This document shows, piece after piece, positions 37,206 through 47,250 of a stretch of 64,000 nt of DNA. How positions within the stretch are numbered: position 1 is the stretch's first letter; each line of letters starts with the position of its first letter. The DNA comes from Scytonema hofmannii PCC 7110 (GTDB taxonomy: Bacteria > Cyanobacteriota > Cyanobacteriia > Cyanobacteriales > Nostocaceae). The notes beneath the pieces were generated by a model. That model was not told where the DNA came from and made no database searches. It worked only from the letters and a program-made list of their open reading frames with translations. The DNA lies in NCBI RefSeq assembly GCF_000346485.2, contig NZ_KQ976354.1:6230479-6294478 (forward strand), read 5' to 3'. Made by a program: the position numbers and the translations under genes.

Positions 37206-37774
37206 TTAACTCTAATCATCGTGGTTATAGATAACCACATTGAGGAACTTGTAAGGCTACATCCCAAACAAACCTAAGCTTATTCTACCGGATAACGGTC
37301 ATTGACTATTTTCAATTTCTGTAAGTGTTAATCCTGGTTTGAAAAGTGATGATATCTCTGGTTTATGTTGTTGCAGATGCTGAAAGATTCTTTCTCAATT
37401 GTCAGACAAAAGTACTGTTATTCGACAGTTATGCTGTGGTTTAAAGCATTTAGAAAAAGTTAGATCCCCGACTTCTTTAAGAAGTCGGGGATCTGAGCGC
37501 ATTCTACTTCAACAATTTAGACACTTGACATTTTTTTGTCACATTCATTCATCAAACTAAAAATAACGAGGGCTGGAAAGTCTATCACAATCTAGCCAAT
37601 TCTAAAAATCTTTGCAGAACTATCTACAAATAGGTAAATCTGTACAGATGGAACTCAACGGAGGATTGAAGGTATCGATTTTTTAATAGTTAGTTCATGC
37701 CAAGTGTTTCAAGGTCTTTACACTAAGTAAGCTTTTGCAACCCTCACTGACCAAGTACTATATGAGTATACAGC
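37206..37774. other. 570-bp intergenic region upstream of the bacillithiol-type operon
   Basis: Apart from the perfect 33-nt hairpin at 37462-37494 the region is AT-rich and contains no convincing gene. The promoter of the divergent Rieske gene and that of the operon must lie here, but no clear -35/-10 pair with correct spacing was found. Confidence 0.55.
37462..37494. repeat. 33-nt hairpin, 16-bp perfect stem, ATCCCCGAC type
   Basis: Arms AGATCCCCGACTTCTT and the exact complement flank a single T. The architecture (16-1-16) equals that of the hairpin at 62125-62157, whose stem differs at five positions with each change compensated on the other arm. No T-tract, so not a standard terminator. 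Confidence 0.88.
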
Positions 37775-40700
37775 ATGAAACCCATAATTCCCGCAAAAAT
37801 CCCTGGCTATATTCAGACATCTGGTGAGATTTGCAAAGATACTACGGAGCAGCAGCTTTCCCCACGCGATCGCTATGATGTTTGGGCGGAATCTTACGAC
37901 AAAAACACCGCCAGTTTTGGGTGGACAGCACCGCAATTTCTACTCGAAGCCACAATACATTATGCACCTCCTGCGGGATTTTTGCGAGTGCTTGATGTTG
38001 GTGTTGGAACTGGACAAGCAAGTCTTCCTTATCTTGAAATCGGGGCTTGTGTCACTGGATTAGATGTATCACCGCAAATGCTGCACCAAGCTCAATCCAA
38101 TTACCCCCAGTTTCACGCCCTGATTGAACACGACTTCAATCACTCACTCGTTGAGGCGGGTTTGCAAGCTCAGAGTTTTGATGTAGTCCTTAGCTGTGGC
38201 GCACTTCACTTTGCAAAGGATTTAAGTCGAACACTCACAGAGTTAAGATGGGTGCTTGCAGAAGGCGGAGTTCTAGCATTTACCTACATTCCTCCTCAAG
38301 CGCGAAAGTTTAGTCCAGCCGCACAAATCCACGCTCCAAACGATGTCGAGCACCTATTACAGCAGCTTGGTTTAACCGTATTAGACCATGAATCATTTGT
38401 GGCTTACTATGATGGAGGCGATTCCCAAGACCCCGTGGTGTATCGGCGAGTTGTAGCACGTTGTTCTCAACCAGGAATATCACTTCCAGCTATTTTACAG
38501 GACATAGATCGAACCGCCTGCGTCGATCGCTCTCGTTTGCTAGACCTTGTCAGTCAGCCTTTAATGACAGGCACGCTCACAACAGATTGGAGTTGTGATT
38601 ATACCAAAGTCCGTAACGAAAATCAAGATTTAGTTGAGACATTGCGATACAGTTTAAGCCGTTATGCCGGAGGCATATCGCAACTCAAAACAGGTGAAGT
38701 CAAGCCAAAAAATCTCCCATTACCCAAAACCACAGGGGAGTCAGCACGTCAGGGGAAGCCAGAATGTGATGTATTGGTAATAATGCCACATCCTGATGAT
38801 GAATCTATCTATGCTGGTGGGACTATAGCAGCCCTTACAGAAGCAGGAAAGCGAGTGAGACTGGTTGTAGCAACAGATGGTGCTGCAGGACGTGGTGGAG
38901 AACATTCAAGAAGAGTTGAGCAAAGAGCTTTAGAACTGCGCCGTGCAGCCGAATGTCTCCATATCGAACAGGTAGAATGCTTGGGACTGGTTGATTTTGG
39001 CAAATATCGAGATGCTTCTCGGATGCAACCGACGACAGCAGCTGATGCACTACAAATTTGGGGACTCGATTCAACGCTAGCCCTTCTTGTTCGTACAATC
39101 CGGAAACACCGCCCGCAAATACTTTTAACACTGCATCCAGAAGTCGATCCAAACTATTCCCTGCACGGACATCATCTTGGTTTGGGAGTCGCTGCTTTGA
39201 TAGCATTCCACCTAGCAGCCGATCCGGGCTTTATCATTCCAGAAACAGCCAACTTGCTTCCTTGGGCAATAAAACAACACTATACAATGGTGAGCGCCCA
39301 TCACTGCGGTTTTAATATCTTGCAAGTTGAGATCGATCGCCAACAAAAACTGAAAGCGTTATCTGCTTACGAAACACAGCACTACTCAACTCAACGCTTG
39401 ATAAGAGACTTGAAAACAGAAGTCCCTAGTGCAAGCTTCGAGACTCTCCAACTCTTACAAGCGCGAAGTCGTCAAACTTTTATGACAGCCACTGTGTTGC
39501 GATCGCATCAAAAGCTTCACAAACTTGCGATCGAGAGAGATTGGGTTTCTACATACAAAAGTGTACGTCAACGTCTTTATCCACGAGAAGCATTAACCAA
39601 GCTATTACAACGACAAGCTGAATGCTGGGGGACATCGGAAGCAGTCTTTGCCAACATCAAAAAACTCTCTCATCCCCATACAATTGCAGTCGTGACGGGA
39701 CAGCAAGTGGGTGTTTTTGGGGGACCCGCCTACACTCTTTACAAAGCACTTGGAGCTATCCAACAAGCCCAGCACTTAACAGCGCAAGGAATTCCTGCAG
39801 TTCCTATCTTTTGGATGGCTAGTTACGATAGTGATCTGGATGAGGTGCAGCACGTTAAGTTATTAGCTAATCAAACCGAACCACAAACACTCAGTCTTAA
39901 CTTACTTGTTACTCAACATTTAGTTGGTTCCACCACTTTAGGAGAAGGCATTCATGCTCTATTGAACGAGATAGAACAAGCACTCGGTGAACTGCCTCAT
40001 AGTAAAGAAGTTGTTGCAGCACTACAAGCCATTTATCAACCAGGGACAACCTTTGCAGAAGCCTTTGGTCGTTGGTTAAGCCTGCTAACAAAAGAATTTG
40101 GACTGATTATCCTCGATCCATCAACTCGCGAATTTGCCGAACTTGCTCGTAGTGCGATCGCTCGCGAACTCTTTGGTGACGAACGTTCTCAAATACCTCT
40201 AGCTCGCGCACGCCAAACATTAACTGCTCAAGGGCTTTCCGAAACTATTCCCACAAATCGTGACGTGCTGCAAGTGTTTTTCGTAGATGGAGATGGTACT
40301 CGCAGACGTATGCTTCCAACGAAGGAAGGCTTTGCATTGCAGAACAGCAATATTCATCTCACGGATGATGCAGTCCGAAATTTGTTAGAACAACAACCCG
40401 AACGGTTCACACCAAGCGCCCTATTACGTCCCATTTGTCAAGACACGGTTTTACCGACCATTGCTTATGTTGCAGGTCCCACCGAACAGCAATATTTTGC
40501 TCAACTTAAGGAAGTCTATACCTGGGCAAAAATCCCCATGCCTCAAATTGTAGCCCGTCCCTCATTCACGGTTTTAGATAGCACTATTTCCAAACAACTT
40601 GTTGATGCAGGAGGGACAGCCCTATTGTTGTCCAGTGATGACCCTAGCAACCGTTTGGGACGAGCCGGTCTCCCCAAAGAGGTTCGGGTTGCTTTTGATA

Positions 40701-41203
40701 AGTTAGAGACTTTGCAACAGCAGTGTTTTGCACTACGAACATCGGCTATGGTGGGTCAAGCAGTCGGTCATGAAGCGATCGCCCTCAAACATTCTATCGA
40801 GCAATGGCTATCCACAACTGAGCCAATCCTGAAATCCTGGGGAGCAAAACGTCCTTTAGAAGCTTTGACACGTGCAAAAGTTGAGTTTCCTCCACTCATG
40901 GCAACAGTTTGCTCGGATTTGCAGCGTTCTGGAAATCGTAGCAGTCCCCCTCCCACTCGAAATGTAGTGACTCTGGCTCAAGCATTAGCCCGTCTTGAAT
41001 CCACACTGATTCGCGAAGGACGGAGACAAAATGCATCCGGTATTGCTGCTTTTGCCTACATCAGCCCCAAAGGTAAACCTCAAGAACGCTCTTTAAGTGT
41101 TGCAGAACTCCTCGCAACTCACGGTTTTGACATCGTGTCCCATCTTTTGCCCATCTCGTGTCCTGATACGGCTAAAGCCGTTATGCTTTGCTTATCGCAT
41201 TGA
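37775..41203 (+). CDS. methyltransferase-BshB-BshC trifunctional fusion, bacillithiol-type thiol synthesis
   Basis: 1142 residues with three enzymes in line. Residues ~1-232: SAM methyltransferase with YDVWAESYDKN and motif I VLDVGVGTG (72-80). A ~95-residue linker follows. Residues ~330-560: PIG-L/LmbE deacetylase with the zinc motif PHPDDE (338-343), TDGAAGRGGEHSRRVEQRA and HGHH (464-467), matching BshB, which deacetylates GlcNAc-malate. Residues ~585-1142: BshC cysteine-adding enzyme with VVTGQQVGVFGGPAYTLYKA (639-658), FWMASYDSDLDEV and a late YVAGPTEQQYFAQL. In Chlorobi a separate methyltransferase (NmbA) makes N-methyl-bacillithiol, so the N-terminal domain probably methylates the product; this is inference. 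No break is seen, and the BshA-like gene follows. Confidence 0.9.
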   Translation: MKPIIPAKIPGYIQTSGEICKDTTEQQLSPRDRYDVWAESYDKNTASFGWTAPQFLLEATIHYAPPAGFLRVLDVGVGTGQASLPYLEIGACVTGLDVSPQMLHQAQSNYPQFHALIEHDFNHSLVEAGLQAQSFDVVLSCGALHFAKDLSRTLTELRWVLAEGGVLAFTYIPPQARKFSPAAQIHAPNDVEHLLQQLGLTVLDHESFVAYYDGGDSQDPVVYRRVVARCSQPGISLPAILQDIDRTACVDRSRLLDLVSQPLMTGTLTTDWSCDYTKVRNENQDLVETLRYSLSRYAGGISQLKTGEVKPKNLPLPKTTGESARQGKPECDVLVIMPHPDDESIYAGGTIAALTEAGKRVRLVVATDGAAGRGGEHSRRVEQRALELRRAAECLHIEQVECLGLVDFGKYRDASRMQPTTAADALQIWGLDSTLALLVRTIRKHRPQILLTLHPEVDPNYSLHGHHLGLGVAALIAFHLAADPGFIIPETANLLPWAIKQHYTMVSAHHCGFNILQVEIDRQQKLKALSAYETQHYSTQRLIRDLKTEVPSASFETLQLLQARSRQTFMTATVLRSHQKLHKLAIERDWVSTYKSVRQRLYPREALTKLLQRQAECWGTSEAVFANIKKLSHPHTIAVVTGQQVGVFGGPAYTLYKALGAIQQAQHLTAQGIPAVPIFWMASYDSDLDEVQHVKLLANQTEPQTLSLNLLVTQHLVGSTTLGEGIHALLNEIEQALGELPHSKEVVAALQAIYQPGTTFAEAFGRWLSLLTKEFGLIILDPSTREFAELARSAIARELFGDERSQIPLARARQTLTAQGLSETIPTNRDVLQVFFVDGDGTRRRMLPTKEGFALQNSNIHLTDDAVRNLLEQQPERFTPSALLRPICQDTVLPTIAYVAGPTEQQYFAQLKEVYTWAKIPMPQIVARPSFTVLDSTISKQLVDAGGTALLLSSDDPSNRLGRAGLPKEVRVAFDKLETLQQQCFALRTSAMVGQAVGHEAIALKHSIEQWLSTTEPILKSWGAKRPLEALTRAKVEFPPLMATVCSDLQRSGNRSSPPPTRNVVTLAQALARLESTLIREGRRQNASGIAAFAYISPKGKPQERSLSVAELLATHGFDIVSHLLPISCPDTAKAVMLCLSH

Positions 41204-41429
41204 AACAAGAGTAATCACCACAGTTTTCAAATAAATGAACCACACTATGCTCTTGTGGTACACAGGACTCTGCTCTGATGTTACTCTGCTTTTGTGGTAC
41301 GGGCGTCCCCGCCCGTCCTCTGTGAATAGCAGGCTAGAAGCCCGCACCACAAGAAATTTTGGGAAATTTTTTATTTGGTAGTCCCTAACCTGAAAATTCC
41401 TGTAATGTCCACCATTCATAAACAAACAT
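41204..41429. other. spacer with nested inverted repeats inside the thiol operon
   Basis: Arms ACGGGCG/CGCCCGT (41299-41316) sit inside a larger imperfect dyad whose outer arms are TTGTGGTACGGGC (about 41292) and GCCCGCACCACAA (about 41340). This is the dispersed GGCGTCCCCGCC-type repeat common in cyanobacteria. It may attenuate read-through from the fusion gene to the BshA-like gene. Confidence 0.6.
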
Positions 41430-42658
41430 ATGAAGTTATCGTTTGCTAGTGTTCCAAACATTGCTCCAGACTTCAATAGCTCTACTCGCCACATTACCTC
41501 AGATATTGCCTCATTAGAGTTAGCAATTCTGTCTCTTGGTGGTTTGGGAGGAAGTGGTAAAGTAGCAACAGATTTAGCCAAAGGGTTTGCAACTGCAGGG
41601 GCTAAGGTATCTGTGCTGACTAGCTCAGAGCCACAATGGGGAGCAGATCGCGATCCATTGCTCGATTATGTGCCTGTAAACGCTCCCAAGACACCCACCG
41701 AGCCAGATCGCAGTTGGATTGTACCCTTGGCGTATGACATTATGGAGCAGATTGAGACTCGCGAAATCAAGGTTTTAAACGTGCATTACGCAGTTGGGCT
41801 AATTGAAGCCGCACTACTTGCTCGACAAGCGTTGGCTGCGCGAGGTTACCGACTAGCAGTGTGTTTAACGCTACATGGCAGCGATGTCACTGGATTTGGA
41901 CGCAGGTTGAACTACGGTTCTCAGTTACGAGAGTGCATAGCTGCGTGCGATCGCGTCACGGCTGTCTCGTCCTGGCTTGCAGACCAAGCCGTTGAGATTT
42001 TAGCTTTAAAGAAGCGCCCAACAGTCATCCACAATTCTGTCGATCTTAAACTATTTCGCCCTCTTCGGATACGAGATACAACCCGTTCCAAACAAATCCT
42101 CAATTTATGTCACGTATCCAACTTTCGTTCTGTGAAGCGACCTCTAGATGCGATCCAAGTTTTGGCTCGCGTTCGGGGCGCTGGTGTCAGAGCACAACTC
42201 TTTATGATTGGCGATGGTCTTTTAATAAAAGAAGCTCGTGAGTATGCGCGAGAGTTAAATGTTGCAGAAGATGTGATGTTCTTGGGAACAGCTTCGCCAA
42301 ATGAACTCGTGCATTGGCTGAGTGTCACTGATATGATGCTGGTGACAAGTGAATCGGAGTCTTTTTGTTTGGCTGCACTTGAAGCAATGGCGTGTGGTGT
42401 TCCTGTGATGGGTACCTATTGTGGTGGATTGGAAGAGGTTGTGAAGGAACTTGGAGCGGATTTACCCGACAAACTCCTCTCTCCTCTTGGTGACACCGCT
42501 ACAATGGCAACTAAAATTGTGCAGATGTTCAAGAGTCCTGTGACCTATGAAATGATTTGCGATCGCCTCACAACAATGATTAAGATTCGCTTTTGTCGTT
42601 CTACCCAATTGCAAGCTTACGGTCATCTATTGAGCGAGTTGCAACAGGGGGTTGGGGA

Positions 42659-42662
<4 letters not shown>
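41430..42662 (+). CDS. bshA: BshA-like GT4 glycosyltransferase
   Basis: 410 residues, GT-B fold, family GT4. BshA joins UDP-GlcNAc to L-malate, the first step of bacillithiol synthesis. BshA-type features are LSLGGLGGSGKVATDLAKGF, LNVHYAVGLIEAAL, TLHGSDVTGFG, the HNSVDLKLFRP region, LNLCHVSNFRSVKRPLDAI and the donor-site SESESFCLAALEAMACGVPV. The HYA and LHGSDVT segments are specific to this clade rather than to generic GT4 enzymes. It lies downstream of the BshB-BshC fusion and its stop overlaps the start of the MFS gene (ATGA), so the genes are functionally linked. A different acceptor than malate cannot be excluded. Confidence 0.82.
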
Positions 42663-43920
<1,258 letters not shown>

Positions 43921-43969
43921 ATATCCCACGGAAACTAAAGCATCAAAGTAGCTTTACAGATTGTCTTAA

Positions 43970-44017
43970 GACTTACGCATAGCCCTATCCTTAGAAAGAG
44001 GCGGCTATGCGTAAGTC
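43970..44017. repeat. 15-bp inverted repeat, possible MITE or IS remnant
   Basis: GACTTACGCATAGCC (43970-43984) is matched exactly by GGCTATGCGTAAGTC (44003-44017) across an 18-nt loop. The ACTTACGCA start is frequent at the ends of cyanobacterial insertion elements, so this may be a miniature or decayed one. No transposase is present. Confidence 0.75.
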
Positions 44018-44150
44018 CTAACCAACTTCATAACAAGGTGAAAGCTATGGCATTAATGTTATAAAAAATTTAATCACAACTTCTCCTGATAATGTTGTGG
44101 CAAAAGTTCAGATAGGACTGAGTTTGAAATAGAGTTACACGGGTAAATTG

Positions 44151-44519
44151 TCAATGTTTTACAGCAGTCACCACTACTTCAGATATATTATTAACCTCAT
44201 TTGCATCTAAATTCTGATTTCGTTGTTTAAACTCATCCAACAAATTAAAGAACTTTTCAAAACCAGCCCTTTCATCGTGACAGTAAAGCATAATCATTTT
44301 CGCCCAAGAGCTTACTGTTGTTATTCCTAGCTTTTTCTGTAACCAAGGCTGAAACTCTCCATAAAAATCTTCTTCATACTCAGTATTTTCAATTCCCAAT
44401 TCACTCCGAGAACATTCATACCCAACCAAAAACATAAATAAATCGCTCACAGAAGGACGACCAATATACAGACCTGGTTTGGCTTGAATTTTTGCTAAAA
44501 TTTCATACACTCCGCTCAT
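44151..44519 (-). CDS. putative immunity protein of the papain-fold toxin
   Basis: 122 residues, ATG with GGAG 8 nt upstream. It begins MSGVYEILAKIQAKPGLYIGRPSVSDLFMFLVGY, a pattern found in small immunity proteins of cyanobacterial polymorphic-toxin loci, followed by an alpha-helical part with FQPWLQKKLGI and a C-terminal acidic helix. It follows the toxin-like gene by 32 bp on the same strand, the standard toxin-immunity order. The function is inferred from this placement and composition; no catalytic residues are expected. Location: cytosol. Confidence 0.65.
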   Translation of the reverse strand: MSGVYEILAKIQAKPGLYIGRPSVSDLFMFLVGYECSRSELGIENTEYEEDFYGEFQPWLQKKLGITTVSSWAKMIMLYCHDERAGFEKFFNLLDEFKQRNQNLDANEVNNISEVVVTAVKH

Positions 44520-44551
44520 AATATTTTCTCCTTCTAGTCTGGCTTGATATT

Positions 44552-44905
44552 TTATAAATTATCTAACTCTTCTAAAGAAAATTCCCCACTTCGACAGGAA
44601 AAATCATTTATCCATTCATCACGGGGTAATCCTTGACGTGAAAGATTATCAAAAACTAGTCCGAAAACTTCTACACCGTAATGAATGCCATTATCAGTAA
44701 TTGACTCACTATCACTGTAACGATTGCTAATTATAAAGAAATCATTTCGCTTTTTAGTTCTGAGCTTTATAATTTTTCCCTCAATTCCATTAGAATCGCT
44801 CCATGACTTCAATGCAATGGCACATTTGTCACATTCAAGATTTTTAAATTGAGAGGAAATATTGCCAAGTGCTTGATAAATTTCTTCAGTCGATAACCTG
44901 CTCAA
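44552..44905 (-). CDS. orphan papain-fold toxin domain protein (Tox-PL-2 like)
   Basis: 117 residues. The pattern LECDKCAIAL (Cys28), later GIHYGVEV (His75) and VFDNLSRQGLPRDEWINDF (Asp86/Asn87) fits the cysteine-protease-like papain-fold toxin 2 family used by polymorphic toxins. The domain fills almost the whole protein, so there is no secretion or RHS carrier. The start is a TTG directly after an in-frame TGA, with AGGA 7 nt upstream; no ATG exists in frame before the domain. It may be a toxin tip cut off its carrier or an intracellular module. The neighbouring gene looks like its immunity partner. Confidence 0.68.
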   Translation of the reverse strand: MSRLSTEEIYQALGNISSQFKNLECDKCAIALKSWSDSNGIEGKIIKLRTKKRNDFFIISNRYSDSESITDNGIHYGVEVFGLVFDNLSRQGLPRDEWINDFSCRSGEFSLEELDNL

Positions 44906-44995
44906 TCATACATCCTAAAATTTACTCGCTTGTCACATACTAAACCGTGATTCCTGCAAGTCCAAACTTTTATTAAGCTGAATTTTTCATCCTCC

Positions 44996-45322
44996 CTATA
45001 GCGATATCACAGTTTCAGCAGATTGGCCCGGCGCGTGACGAGGGCGAAGATGTAAGGTGATTTCCGTATCCAGTCGCTTGAGGAAAATGAGGAGTTTGCC
45101 CTCGCTGAACCGTTGAAACTCTCCTTTCATCAAACGAGATACTTCTGGCTGGGGAATGGCAAGAAGTTCGCTAATTTCACGCTGTTTTAGGTTGCGTTGT
45201 TTCAAAAGGCGCAGTACCTGAATCCCTATCTTGCCCCGCGTAAAAAGTTCCGAAGCATTCGACAAACCGAGGTCAGTGAATACGTTGCCACTGCTTTCTT
45301 CAAAAACGGGTTCCTGTGTCAT
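44996..45322 (-). CDS. XRE-family HTH protein, HigA2-like antitoxin
   Basis: 108 residues, ATG at 45322. The central HTH reads LKQREISELLAIPQPEVSRLMKGEFQRFS, the Xre-type DNA-binding unit in HigA2-like antitoxins with C-terminal LIIFLKRLDTEI-like core (here LLIFLKRLDTEITLHLRP). Such proteins usually follow a Gp49-like HigB toxin. Here only an eight-residue frame ending in a TGA that overlaps this ATG precedes it; no toxin is visible up to 45700. It is therefore a solitary regulator or the surviving half of a toxin-antitoxin pair. Confidence 0.82.
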   Translation of the reverse strand: MTQEPVFEESSGNVFTDLGLSNASELFTRGKIGIQVLRLLKQRNLKQREISELLAIPQPEVSRLMKGEFQRFSEGKLLIFLKRLDTEITLHLRPRHAPGQSAETVISL

Positions 45323-45744
45323 TGTTGTTCCTCGTCATCTTCCATTTTATATGAAATTTACTATAAAATCAGTCAGACAATAGCATGAAATGTCCCGTGC
45401 GCGACCTCTTTTTTAAGTTTTATTTCCAGTTGGTTTCAGTCTAGACATGGTGTAGACTGCCGTTGATGGTTGACCTGGGGTGAAAATCTGTTTGTGGGGC
45501 GGATTAAGATCCGCGTTGATATCATCATTGATATCAATTTCTCCTAAATTTTCTATTCGCGCTCACCATCCCCTCCACCAGTTTTTTGACACTGGCTGGA
45601 GTTTTCTCCCAATATAGCTGGAGGGATCTGTTCTAAATAGGTTTGGCACAACTTTTCCATGAATCTTAGATTACCAGATTTTGCCTCCCAAGTTGACGTT
45701 CGCGAAGCGGCTCGGAACGAGCATCGCATGAACACCCCCCCTGA

Positions 45745-45969
45745 ACGGTTACGAACAAAGGAAATTTAGATAGTAACAACCAACTATGGGCTGTAACAGC
45801 TAAAAACTACGATCCTCGAACTTTATACGTAACATTTCAATCTGAAAATGAAAAGGATGATTGGCAAAACTTAGCGATTAAATTGAAAATGAGTTCAGAG
45901 GAGCTTGGTGTAAAGGTTTTAAGAAGTTTTTTAAGAAAATTTTACCCTGATGAAGATATTAATGCCTAA
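45745..45969 (+). pseudogene. open frame without start, decayed small gene
   Basis: 75 codons without stop whose protein-like composition (KNYDPRTLYVTFQSENEKDD, then LAIKLKMSSEELGVKVLRSF) suggests a real former gene. The only in-frame ATG is at 45889, leaving 26 residues. The helix-rich end with SSEELGVKVLRSFLRKF could be a small DNA-binding or antitoxin-like tail. The sequence before it (45680-45740) is palindromic repeat. I do not recognise the family. Confidence 0.4.
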
Positions 45970-46128
45970 AATTTTTTAGAATAACTCCACAGATATCTGT
46001 TTTTATATCATGTTTGGATAAACACTTATACTACATTTGTATTTGCAATGCATGCGCTAAAGCGCAACTACAAACCTAATTTATCAGTCATTAGCCAAAC
46101 ATGATATCAATTGCTGAAACAGCAGATT

Positions 46129-47145
46129 TCACAAATTAATAACTACTTTCCCAAAGTGCAGACCTTTCTCTAAATACTCAAATGCCTCTTGAGTGCTCTC
46201 AAATGAGAAAATTTTATCGATAACCGGATGAATGTCATGGGTTTCAATGGCTCGATTCATTGCTTGAAAATCATCGGTTCCGCCAACTTCCATACCTCTA
46301 ATTGTAGCTTGTTTGTGTAACAATGTTAGAGTGTTAATATTGCTGTCAAATCCATCTAGCAATCCGACGATTGAGATGTATCCGCCCATCCGAAGTGCGT
46401 CGAGCGATCGCTGTAGGTTTCGACCTCCTACCGTTTCCAAAATGACATCAGCCCCTTCACCCTCTGTAAAATCACGGACAAGGCTTGCCCAATGAGGTGT
46501 TGTTTGATAATTAATGGTTAGATCTGCTCCCAACTGCAGCGCCCGCTTGAGTTTTTCGTCACTACTGGACGTAATGATAACTTTTGCCCCCAAAGCTTTA
46601 GCAAATTGCAGGGCAAAGATTGAGACTCCACCCGTGCCATGTAACAATAGCGAATGATCTGGTTGTAAGTTGCTATAGAGTAACGCATTCCAAGCAGTTA
46701 AACCTGCGATTGGTAAGGTTGATGCTTCCATGGAGGACAGGTTAGCTGGGCTTTTGACAAGTTGATTGACGTGGAAGGTTTTATACTCAGTTAATTGCCC
46801 TGAAAGCCCTCCTAATCCTTGTCGAGTTGAGTAGTCTGTTGTTTGACTTGTTGGTTTGCCGCTCAACCAATTGGGGATAAATGTTGTTGCTACCTTGTCG
46901 CCTGGTTTGAATTGCGTGACATTCTCACCTACGCTTTCAACAATACCTGCTCCATCACATACGGGTATGTAAGGCAATGACAGTTTGGGATTGAGAATTC
47001 CTTTGACAACCAGTAAATCAACATAGTTTAGAGAAACTGCTTCGATTTTTACCAGCACTTCCCCAGGTGCAGGCGTCAGCTTGACGCGTTCGCTTATCTT
47101 CAGGTTGCTAATACCAAAATCTGGATAGAGTTCAATCGTTTTCAT
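46129..47145 (-). CDS. zinc-type MDR quinone-oxidoreductase-like dehydrogenase
   Basis: 338 residues from the ATG at 47145; a longer frame starts at 47202. Medium-chain dehydrogenase/reductase fold: the N-terminal GroES-like domain has APGEVLVKIEAVSLNYVDLLVVKG and PVCDGAGIVESVGENV, the NAD(P)-binding part has LLHGTGGVSIFALQFAKALGAKVIITSS (GxGGVxxxA motif). The catalytic zinc ligands of classical alcohol dehydrogenases are absent at the first position (Asn-Tyr instead of Cys), so it fits the zinc-independent quinone oxidoreductase-like group. It is divergent from a LysR gene only 105 bp away with an operator dyad between, so it is very likely the LysR target. The substrate is unknown. Confidence 0.88.
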   Translation of the reverse strand: MKTIELYPDFGISNLKISERVKLTPAPGEVLVKIEAVSLNYVDLLVVKGILNPKLSLPYIPVCDGAGIVESVGENVTQFKPGDKVATTFIPNWLSGKPTSQTTDYSTRQGLGGLSGQLTEYKTFHVNQLVKSPANLSSMEASTLPIAGLTAWNALLYSNLQPDHSLLLHGTGGVSIFALQFAKALGAKVIITSSSDEKLKRALQLGADLTINYQTTPHWASLVRDFTEGEGADVILETVGGRNLQRSLDALRMGGYISIVGLLDGFDSNINTLTLLHKQATIRGMEVGGTDDFQAMNRAIETHDIHPVIDKIFSFESTQEAFEYLEKGLHFGKVVINL

Positions 47146-47220
47146 ACCACCACCATAAGCCTGTAATTTTGATTGTGCAGTAGCTTTGGCAGTTCTGTCC
47201 AAGACCTATTTTGCGCTAAA

Positions 47221-47241
47221 CTGATACCCAAAAGGTATCAG
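47221..47241. promoter_or_regulatory. LysR-type operator, perfect dyad
   Basis: CTGATACC and GGTATCAG flank CAAAA, an 8-bp perfect inverted repeat with the T-N11-A signature (T47225, A47237). It lies between the divergent dehydrogenase and lysR genes, 9 bp before the lysR ATG, a position suited to autorepression and activation of the dehydrogenase. Confidence 0.75.
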
Positions 47242-47250
47242 GTAGAGTAG

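Noticed and set aside
36834-41203. Rieske protein as part of the bacillithiol-type operon
   Set aside because: It is divergent and separated by almost 600 bp with a repeat hairpin between; nothing in the sequence links it.
44996-45700. Complete HigBA toxin-antitoxin operon
   Set aside because: Only the HTH antitoxin is intact; the preceding frame that overlaps it is about eight codons long and no toxin is visible.
45553-45735. 60-codon minus-strand ORF
   Set aside because: Low-complexity sequence partly inside a palindromic repeat; no protein-like features.
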